DNA of 6,805 nt from an uncultured Collinsella sp. (GTDB taxonomy: Bacteria > Actinomycetota > Coriobacteriia > Coriobacteriales > Coriobacteriaceae), in the NCBI GenBank assembly GCA_958407085.1, contig CATYHY010000077.1, positions 1-6,805 on the forward strand, in the 5' to 3' direction. The notes beneath the pieces are model-generated. The model was not told where the DNA came from and did no database searches. It saw only the letters and a list, made by a program, of their open reading frames with translations. The position numbers and the translations under genes are program-made. Position 1 is the first letter of the stretch. Each line of letters opens with the position of its first letter. Shown here piece by piece: positions 1 through 4,979 of the stretch.

Positions 1-1255
1 CGTAGTTTTGCACCTCGGTCGTGGTGCCCTTGGCCTTGAGCGGCGAGTTGCAGTTGAGGGTGACGTTGGGGTTCATACCGTTTTGGATGGCAGTTGCCAG
101 CGTAAAGGCCTTAAACGTGGAGCCCACGGGACGCTTTGCCGTAGCGTGGTTCACGTGATTCTCGTCGGCGTTGTAGTCGTAGCCGCCTACCATGCACTTG
201 ATGTAGCCGGTCTTGGGGTCAACGACGACCATGCCCATGTCCAGGCCGTCGAGCGAAAGCGTGTCGAGCTGCGAGCGCACAGCCTCCTCGGCCACCTGCT
301 GCATGGTGGGGTCGATGGTGGTCTTGACGGTCAGACCGCCCTTAAAGAGCACGTCGGTGGAGAACTCCTGCTCAAGCAACTGCTTAACGTAGGAGACAAA
401 GTAGGGCTGAGAGTACACATCGACGCCACTGCCCGAAATCTCGGTCACGTTAAGCGTGATGGGCTCAGCCTGTGCGGCATCGTGCTCTTCCTGCGTGATG
501 TGGCCCAGACGCAGCATGTTGTCCAGAACCTTATTGCGGCGGGACAGCGCCAAGTCGGGATTAACCGTGGGGTCGTACTGCGAGGGCGAGTTGGGAAGGC
601 CGATGAGCAGCGCGGCCTCGCTCAGGGTGAGGTCGGCGGCGGTTTTGGACAGATAGGTCTCGGCGGCGGCCTCGATTCCATATGCTCCATGGCCGTAGTA
701 GATGGTGTTGAGGTACATCATGAGGATCTCGTCTTTGGAGTACATATCCTCCATCTTGATGGCGATATAGGCCTCGCGCACCTTACGCTCGATGGTCGAG
801 TCGAATTGTTCCTCCTGCAAGATAGTGTTGCGAACCAGCTGCTGGGTGATGGTCGATGCGCCCTCGTGGCCGCCGGTGAGGGTTGCCACCGATGCGCGTG
901 CAATGCCCCAGAGGTCGATGCCGCCATGCTCGTAGAAGCGCTCGTCCTCAACGTCGACGGTGCCCTGCAGCACGTACGGGGACACTTGGTCCTTGGTGAT
1001 GGACTTGCGGTTTTGCGTGTAGAAACTCGCAATGGTATTGCCGTTGCAGTCGACGATGTCGGTGGGCTCGCTCACCAGATACGCGTTGGCATCGGTGTAG
1101 TCGGGCAGATCGGACAGCCAGCGGTTGACGTTGCCGATCATGCCGATGCCAAACGCTACGCCCGCGATAAGCAGAAAGCCCAAAAACGAGAGCAAGATCA
1201 TGGGAAGGGCATGCGTCTTAGAGCGACCGCGCCCCTGTCGTTGGCGAGGACCCAT
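1..1255 (-). CDS. Class A penicillin-binding protein (PBP1A-type glycosyltransferase/transpeptidase), C-terminus cut off by window edge
   Basis: Bifunctional peptidoglycan synthase: it polymerises lipid II into glycan strands and cross-links stem peptides outside the membrane. I translated 418 codons from the ATG at 1255 down to the left edge with no stop. The basic N-terminus (residues 1-17) is followed by one membrane segment (about 18-40), giving a type II anchor. The GT51 domain (about 75-250) carries all its motifs: EDERFYEHGG with catalytic Glu103, GASTITQQL (132-140), RKVREA (157-162), the YLNTIYYGHGAYGIEAAA stretch (181-198) and SEAALLIGLPNSP (212-224). A linker leads into the transpeptidase domain, where the active-site SxxK is Ser379-Thr-Phe-Lys382 in RPVGSTFKAF. 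The SxN and KTG motifs would lie beyond the edge, so completeness cannot be judged. The start is fixed by GGAGG 7 bases upstream. It is transcribed divergently from the U32 gene. The class is certain; the exact paralogue (PBP1a or another class A PBP) is not. Confidence 0.96.
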   Translation of the reverse strand, partial: MGPRQRQGRGRSKTHALPMILLSFLGFLLIAGVAFGIGMIGNVNRWLSDLPDYTDANAYLVSEPTDIVDCNGNTIASFYTQNRKSITKDQVSPYVLQGTVDVEDERFYEHGGIDLWGIARASVATLTGGHEGASTITQQLVRNTILQEEQFDSTIERKVREAYIAIKMEDMYSKDEILMMYLNTIYYGHGAYGIEAAAETYLSKTAADLTLSEAALLIGLPNSPSQYDPTVNPDLALSRRNKVLDNMLRLGHITQEEHDAAQAEPITLNVTEISGSGVDVYSQPYFVSYVKQLLEQEFSTDVLFKGGLTVKTTIDPTMQQVAEEAVRSQLDTLSLDGLDMGMVVVDPKTGYIKCMVGGYDYNADENHVNHATAKRPVGSTFKAFTLATAIQNGMNPNVTLNCNSPLKAKGTTTEVQNY

Positions 1256-1261
1256 ATATTG

Positions 1262-1267
1262 ACCTCC
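1262..1267 (-). promoter_or_regulatory. Ribosome binding site of the PBP gene
   Basis: On the minus strand this reads GGAGGT, with its GGAGG core 7 bases before the ATG at 1255. It decides the start: no better in-frame start with a Shine-Dalgarno site lies nearby. Confidence 0.85.
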
Positions 1268-1282
1268 AGGTATGTCGTGCCG

Positions 1283-1300
1283 GGCGGCGGGTGCGCCGCT
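1283..1300 (-). promoter_or_regulatory. Small GC hairpin in the PBP 5' leader
   Basis: GCGGCG (1284-1289) and CGCCGC (1294-1299) form a 6-bp stem around a 4-base loop, extendable by a G-T pair. On the PBP transcript it sits about 16 bases upstream of the Shine-Dalgarno site. It could shape the leader RNA, but such stems also arise by chance in GC-rich DNA. No regulatory class is recognised. Confidence 0.3.
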
Positions 1301-1338
1301 GGGGCAGGATGGACATAAGTTATTACACGATAAACCAA

Positions 1339-1359
1339 ACGAGGCGCGCGAGGCCTCGT
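1339..1359. promoter_or_regulatory. Operator-like inverted repeat in the divergent intergenic region
   Basis: ACGAGGC (1339-1345) is the exact reverse complement of GCCTCGT (1353-1359), with 7 bases between. CGAGGC also recurs directly at 1349-1354, and GAGGCCTC (1350-1357) is a perfect 8-base palindrome. It lies between the two divergent genes, just beside an AT-richer stretch at 1318-1338 that could hold the PBP promoter (minus-strand TAATAA at 1320-1325). A TATGCT (1361-1366) could be the forward -10 for the U32 gene, although no good -35 is visible. It could be a protein-binding site or merely a hairpin in an RNA leader. There is no T-tract, so it is not a terminator. Confidence 0.35.
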
Positions 1360-1407
1360 GTATGCTGGATGACGGCATTTTTCAGAGTGAATGCATACCT
1401 TGTTGGT

Positions 1408-1413
1408 AAGGAG
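1408..1413 (+). promoter_or_regulatory. Ribosome binding site that selects the U32 gene start at 1421
   Basis: AAGGAG ends 7 bases before the ATG at 1421. The alternative in-frame ATG at 1391 has no comparable Shine-Dalgarno sequence upstream and would place this AAGGAG inside the gene, so 1421 is preferred. Confidence 0.8.
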
Positions 1414-1420
1414 TTTGCCG

Positions 1421-3391
1421 ATGGCGATTCGGACGATGGGGCCGAGTGGACAATGCGATAACGAGCCGGGGGCTGCCGAGGCGGCGCTGCCCGAACTGCT
1501 GGCGCCTGCCGGCGGACTCGATCAGATGCTCGCGGCGATTGCAGCGGGCGCCGATGCCATCTATGCGGGCCTGGGCGGGTTTAACGCCCGCGTGAGCGCA
1601 CACGGCTTTACCGACGACGAGTTTTTGCGCGGCTGTGCCGTGGCGCATGCACATGGTGTGCGCGTGTATGTGACGCTCAACGTGTTTGTGTTCGATGACG
1701 AGTTGGCCGACGCGGTGGCGCTGGGGGCACACGCGCATGAGTTGGGTGCCGACGCCTTGATCGTGGCGGATGCCGGTCTGGCCTGCGCGTTGCGCGCGGT
1801 GATTCCCGGGGTCGAGATTCACCTGTCCACGCAGGCGGGCGTCCATAGCGAAGGCGCCGTGCGCCTAGCTGCCGACGAGCTCGGGGTCGAGCGCGTGACG
1901 ACCGCCCGCGAGCTGGCGGTCGACGAGATTGCCGCCCTGTGTGCCACCGGCGTGCCTATCGAGGTGTTCTGCCACGGCGCGATTTGCATTGGATATTCGG
2001 GCGCCTGCGAGTTTTCGGCCCTGCGGCGTGGGCGATCGGCGATGCGCGGCGACTGTACGCAGCCGTGCCGCTTGGCGTACGACCTGGTGGACGAGGCGGG
2101 GGAGAGCGTCGTTTCCGTGGAGGGCGATCGTCTGCTGTGCCCGCGCGACTATCTGAGTATCGCACACCTGCCCGAGCTTGTTGGGGCCGGGGTGGCGTCG
2201 CTCAAGATCGAGGGGCGCATGAAAAACCCCGACTACGTGTTCAACGTGGTGCGGGTGTGGCGTCGTGCACTCGATATGCTGCGCGATGGCACGTGGGATG
2301 CCGCTGCCGTATCGGCGCTCGAGCGCGAATTGGGCCGGTCGTTCAACCGTGGATTTACCGATGCGTATCTGCGGCGGCGATCGGGTGCTGAGCTCATGAG
2401 CTTTGAGCGTGCGATTAACCAGGGCGTGCGCGTGGGCCACTTGGTGACGGTGGGTCACGAAGAGGTGACCGTCGAGCTCGATGCCGCAGTGGCCGCGGGC
2501 GACACGCTCGAGATCCGGTTCTATCCGGGTGCCGATGCACGCCCCGATGTGCCCAAGCGCTGGCCCCAGGTGCCCTGCCCGGTGGATGCGGCGGCGGGGG
2601 AGTGCGTTGTCGTGCACTGCAAGCGCAAGGTCGATGCGGGCTGCGAGGTGTACCTGATTCGCAGTGCTGGCGTGCTGGAACAGACGGCGGCGGCACTGGA
2701 GCACATGCGGGTCGAGGCGGACGCGGTCGTGCCCGTTACACGCGTCGTTGAGGTGCTGCCCTTTGAGGGCGCCGTGACTGTTGGCGACGTGCCCGAGGCG
2801 GCGTTGGCGGAGCCGACGGAAAAGGGGGCTTCCGCTCGCGCGTTTTTTGCCTGGGAGCTGATGGATACCGATCCGTGTGACGAGCTCGATCTGTCCGATG
2901 CGACCGTGGTGCTCGACGAGGTCTGTCGCGCAGCCGATGCCTCGCGTACCCGTTCGCTTATGCGGCGTGCCGGGCACGTCGTCTGCCGTAATCTGGGTCA
3001 GGTGGCGATGGCGCGTGAGCTGGGCGTGGCGTTTGACGTTGCGGCACCGGTGTTTTGCGCGAACCGGGTTACGCTTGCCTGGCTACGCGGGCTCGGCGCG
3101 CGCCGTGTGTATTTGCCTGCCGAGCTTGTCGCCGACGACGCGGAGCGTGTTGCCGAGCTTGCCGCTTGCCCCGGTGTCTTGGGGCCTGTCGACGCCGATC
3201 GCCCCGAGCTCATGGTGTGCGAGCACTGCTTGCTGACTGCCGAGGGCGCCTGCGCCACGGATGCGACGGGGCAGGTCCGTTGCCGTGACTGCTCGCGCCG
3301 TCAGCAGATGCGCTTTTTGGTCGAACGTGACGGCACGCGTTTGCCGGTCGTTATCGACGCGTGCGGCAGGACGAGGATTTTCCTGTCGTAG
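1421..3391 (+). CDS. U32 family protein, long RlhA-like type (putative RNA base hydroxylase; often annotated peptidase U32)
   Basis: 656 residues from the RBS-supported ATG; the ATG at 1391 would add ten. The N-terminal half is the U32 TIM-barrel: it opens with ELLAPAGGLDQMLAAIAAGA (25-44). The family signature EVFCHGAICIGYSGACEFS spans 181-199, followed by GDCTQPCR (210-217) and LLCPRDY (238-244). Cys189, Cys196, Cys211 or Cys216, and Cys240 match the cysteine spacing that ligates a 4Fe-4S cluster in studied U32 proteins. A barrel-like middle (about 335-450) precedes a degenerate second barrel half (about 495-656) with Cys600, 603, 611, 621, 624 and 648. Long U32 proteins include E. coli RlhA (23S rRNA C2501 hydroxylation), while TrhP and UbiU/UbiV are shorter relatives, so an RNA hydroxylase role is inferred and proteolysis is doubtful. 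It ends at CGRTRIFLS, where relatives usually continue. No terminator separates it from tyrS, 97 bases downstream. Confidence 0.9.
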   Translation: MAIRTMGPSGQCDNEPGAAEAALPELLAPAGGLDQMLAAIAAGADAIYAGLGGFNARVSAHGFTDDEFLRGCAVAHAHGVRVYVTLNVFVFDDELADAVALGAHAHELGADALIVADAGLACALRAVIPGVEIHLSTQAGVHSEGAVRLAADELGVERVTTARELAVDEIAALCATGVPIEVFCHGAICIGYSGACEFSALRRGRSAMRGDCTQPCRLAYDLVDEAGESVVSVEGDRLLCPRDYLSIAHLPELVGAGVASLKIEGRMKNPDYVFNVVRVWRRALDMLRDGTWDAAAVSALERELGRSFNRGFTDAYLRRRSGAELMSFERAINQGVRVGHLVTVGHEEVTVELDAAVAAGDTLEIRFYPGADARPDVPKRWPQVPCPVDAAAGECVVVHCKRKVDAGCEVYLIRSAGVLEQTAAALEHMRVEADAVVPVTRVVEVLPFEGAVTVGDVPEAALAEPTEKGASARAFFAWELMDTDPCDELDLSDATVVLDEVCRAADASRTRSLMRRAGHVVCRNLGQVAMARELGVAFDVAAPVFCANRVTLAWLRGLGARRVYLPAELVADDAERVAELAACPGVLGPVDADRPELMVCEHCLLTAEGACATDATGQVRCRDCSRRQQMRFLVERDGTRLPVVIDACGRTRIFLS

Positions 3392-3414
3392 GTGTTCGGT
3401 CGCGCCGTTTTGGT

Positions 3415-3420
3415 TATTAT
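3415..3420 (+). promoter_or_regulatory. Candidate -10 box for tyrS
   Basis: TATTAT lies in the only AT-rich patch of the 97-base gap before tyrS. At 16-17 bases upstream there is no convincing -35 (only TGTTCG-like sequence). If used, transcription would start near 3427 and give a leader of about 60 bases. tyrS could equally be read through from the U32 gene. Confidence 0.35.
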
Positions 3421-3440
3421 TAGTGGGTTTATGAACTTCG

Positions 3441-3467
3441 AGCACCGCCGTATCCGGTGAGGGTGCT
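3441..3467 (+). promoter_or_regulatory. Hairpin with an alternative fold in the tyrS leader
   Basis: AGCACC (3441-3446) can pair with GGTGCT (3462-3467). Alternatively CACCG (3443-3447) can pair with CGGTG (3455-3459). The two folds share the CACC bases and are mutually exclusive. The element sits 7 bases upstream of the Shine-Dalgarno core. The gap is too short for a T-box, and no T-box specifier or antiterminator sequence is visible. Confidence 0.3.
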
Positions 3468-3474
3468 ATAGCAA

Positions 3475-3481
3475 AAGGAGG
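3475..3481 (+). promoter_or_regulatory. Strong ribosome binding site of tyrS
   Basis: AAGGAGG, a near-perfect match to the 16S rRNA tail, lies 7 bases before the ATG at 3489. It fixes the start and fits high expression. Confidence 0.9.
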
Positions 3482-3488
3482 ATACCCA

Positions 3489-4700
3489 ATGCTGTCTGTC
3501 GACGAGCAAATGCGTATCATCACCTCGGGCGCAGCGCAGATCGTCCCCGAGGCCGACCTTCGCAAGAAGCTTGAGAAGGGCGAGCCCCTCAACATCAAGC
3601 TCGGCGTCGATCCCACCAGCCCCGACCTGCACCTGGGCCATGCCGTGCCTTTGCGCAAGATGCGTCAGTTCCAGGACCTGGGCCACAACGTCACCCTCAT
3701 CATCGGTAACGGCACCGCGCTGATCGGCGACCCCTCGGGCAAGAACTCCACCCGCCCGCAGCTTTCGCAGGAGCAGATCGAGGCCAACGCCGAGACCTAC
3801 GTGAGCCAGGCCATGAAGATTCTGGATCCCGAGAAGACCACCATCGTGCACAACGGTGACTGGATCCTGTCGATGGATCTTGCCGGCCTGCTGCAGGTGT
3901 GCTCCAAGTTCACCGTCGCCCGCATCCTCGAGCGCGATGACTTTACCAAGCGCTACCAGTCCCAGACGCCGATTGCCCTGCACGAGTTCCTGTACCCCGT
4001 GATGCAGGCCTTCGACTCCGTTCAGATCAAGGCCGACGTGGAGATGGGCGGCACTGACCAGCTCTTCAACCTGCTCGCTGGTCGCGAGCTCATGGAGAAG
4101 ATGGGCATGGAGCCCCAGATTGCACTTACCATGCCGCTGCTCGAGGGTACCGACGGCGTGCGCAAGATGTCCAAGTCCTACGGTAACTACATCGGCCTGA
4201 CCGACGCTCCCAAGGATATGTTCGGCAAGACCATGTCCATCCCCGACGAGATGATCGGCAAGTACTATCGTCTTGCCAGCTCGCTCACCCCGGCCGAGGT
4301 CGACAAGATCGACGCTGCCCTGGCCGACGGTTCCGCCGATCCCTATGAGCTCAAGCGCGCACTGGGCCGCGACCTGTGCGACACCTATCACGGCGCCGGT
4401 GCCGGTGACGAGGCTCAGGCCGAGTTCGACCGCGTGTTCAAGGAGGGCCAGCTTGCCGACTTCCCCGAGAAGCATGTCGAGCTGACAGTCAACGACGAGG
4501 GCCAGATCTACCTCGCAGGCCTGCTTAAGGACCTGGGCCTTTCGGCGAGCGCCGGCCAGGCCCGTCGCGACATTGACGGCGGCGGCGTCAAGATCAACGG
4601 CAAGGCCGTGGCTCCCAAGAGCTACAACATCGACCCGAGCGCCCTCAAGCTGGGTGACACCCTCTCCGTAGGCAAACGCAAGGGCTTTAAATTGGTCTAG
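3489..4700 (+). CDS. tyrS: Tyrosyl-tRNA synthetase, KMSKS (TyrZ-like) type
   Basis: Cytoplasmic class I aminoacyl-tRNA synthetase that activates tyrosine with ATP and charges tRNA-Tyr; these enzymes act as dimers. The 403 residues cover the whole family length. The Rossmann catalytic domain holds the HIGH-type motif HLGH (48-51) within LGVDPTSPDLHLGH, the IIGNGTALIGDPSGK stretch (71-85), VEMGGTDQLFNLL (184-196), and KMSKS (226-230). A helical anticodon-binding region (about 250-325) is followed by a C-terminal S4 RNA-binding domain (about 339-400). KMSKS, rather than the KFGKS/KFGKT of E. coli TyrS and classical Bacillus TyrS, places it in the TyrZ-like branch. Lysine is almost always AAG and most codons end in C or G, more biased than in the U32 gene upstream, as expected for a highly expressed gene. 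A strong hairpin terminator follows 28 bases after the stop. Confidence 0.98.
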   Translation: MLSVDEQMRIITSGAAQIVPEADLRKKLEKGEPLNIKLGVDPTSPDLHLGHAVPLRKMRQFQDLGHNVTLIIGNGTALIGDPSGKNSTRPQLSQEQIEANAETYVSQAMKILDPEKTTIVHNGDWILSMDLAGLLQVCSKFTVARILERDDFTKRYQSQTPIALHEFLYPVMQAFDSVQIKADVEMGGTDQLFNLLAGRELMEKMGMEPQIALTMPLLEGTDGVRKMSKSYGNYIGLTDAPKDMFGKTMSIPDEMIGKYYRLASSLTPAEVDKIDAALADGSADPYELKRALGRDLCDTYHGAGAGDEAQAEFDRVFKEGQLADFPEKHVELTVNDEGQIYLAGLLKDLGLSASAGQARRDIDGGGVKINGKAVAPKSYNIDPSALKLGDTLSVGKRKGFKLV

Positions 4701-4728
4701 CAAGTAGGTCAACCTAACATGTGCAATA

Positions 4729-4764
4729 GGGCCGCAGCCGGAACGATTCCGGCTGCGGCCCTTT
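4729..4764 (+). terminator. Strong hairpin terminator after tyrS
   Basis: GGGCCGCAGCCGGAA (4729-4743) pairs perfectly with TTCCGGCTGCGGCCC (4747-4761) around the loop CGA: a 15-bp, very GC-rich stem. The T-tract is short (TTT then GAG), so termination may depend mainly on the stem's strength. Both neighbouring genes are on the plus strand. Confidence 0.85.
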
Positions 4765-4766
4765 GA

Positions 4767-4837
4767 GTTGCGGTGAAATAGTTCCTAAAAATGCCATACG
4801 GCGCCCAGGCAGGAACTATTCCACCGCAACTTTTCTT
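4767..4837. repeat. Large imperfect palindrome with T-rich tail (second terminator or intergenic repeat unit)
   Basis: GTTGCGGTGAAATAGTTCCT (4767-4786) matches the reverse complement of AGGAACTATTCCACCGCAAC (4811-4830) at 19 of 20 positions. The loop has 24 bases, with a small nested GCC/GGC stem. TTTTCTT (4831-4837) follows, so transcription running rightwards would see a terminator-like structure. It begins only five bases after the tyrS terminator's right arm. Arms of this length with a sizeable loop also suit a dispersed palindromic repeat or a small transposon-derived element, but no target duplication or second copy is visible here. Confidence 0.6.
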
Positions 4838-4883
4838 CCGCACCCAAGGGATCATTTGGCGGTGCCGTTAAGCGGATGGGGTG

Positions 4884-4912
4884 TTAGCGGGACCTCCTTT
4901 TGGGCATACAAT
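4884..4912 (+). promoter_or_regulatory. Candidate promoter of ade
   Basis: TACAAT (4907-4912) is a five-of-six match to the -10 consensus. A weak -35, TTAGCG (4884-4889), lies 17 bases upstream. Transcription would begin around 4919, giving a leader of about 60 bases. The position, after the terminators and before the gene, supports independent transcription of ade. Confidence 0.5.
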
Positions 4913-4925
4913 GGCTGTTGGCTTG

Positions 4926-4953
4926 CTGCGGTGAAGGCTCGTCCGCTCCGCAG
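4926..4953 (+). promoter_or_regulatory. Stem-loop in the ade leader
   Basis: CTGCGG (4926-4931) and CCGCAG (4948-4953) form a 6-bp stem around a 16-base loop, followed by TTATTTC. It is too weak and lacks a proper U-run for a confident terminator. The conserved core of a purine riboswitch is absent. It may only affect leader stability. Confidence 0.3.
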
Positions 4954-4967
4954 TTATTTCTACAGTT

Positions 4968-4974
4968 AAAGGAG
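4968..4974 (+). promoter_or_regulatory. Ribosome binding site of ade
   Basis: AAAGGAG ends five bases before the ATG at 4980. Another ATG at 4976 is out of frame and stops after four codons, so 4980 is the start. Confidence 0.85.
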
Positions 4975-4979
4975 TATGT

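Noticed and set aside
8..1318. A 436-codon open frame on the plus strand across the PBP region
   Set aside because: The minus strand encodes a protein with every GT51 motif and the SxxK active site. The plus-strand translation is a low-complexity antisense product (rich in Val, Gly, His and Leu) with no recognisable domain.
1391..1420. Upstream ATG at 1391 as the U32 start
   Set aside because: It has no Shine-Dalgarno site, whereas the ATG at 1421 has AAGGAG at the best spacing, and the family's N-terminal block still lies wholly downstream.
3429..4712. A 427-codon open frame on the minus strand covering all of tyrS
   Set aside because: It is the exact antisense of a highly biased tyrS. Rare A/T-rich codons leave few stops on the opposite strand. 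It has no RBS or family motif.
4770..4935. Repeat of TGCGGTGAA at 4770-4778 and 4927-4935
   Set aside because: Nine bases with unrelated flanks; the second copy is only part of the leader stem and is readily explained by chance.
4763..4969. A 68-codon plus-strand frame between tyrS and ade
   Set aside because: It starts with TTG inside the terminator tail, runs through the second palindrome and the promoter candidate, and has no Shine-Dalgarno site or recognisable motif.
4950..4970. Possible purine riboswitch element (ATTTCTACAG resembles part of the conserved core)
   Set aside because: The other conserved junction sequences and the paired helices are missing; a short match alone is not evidence.
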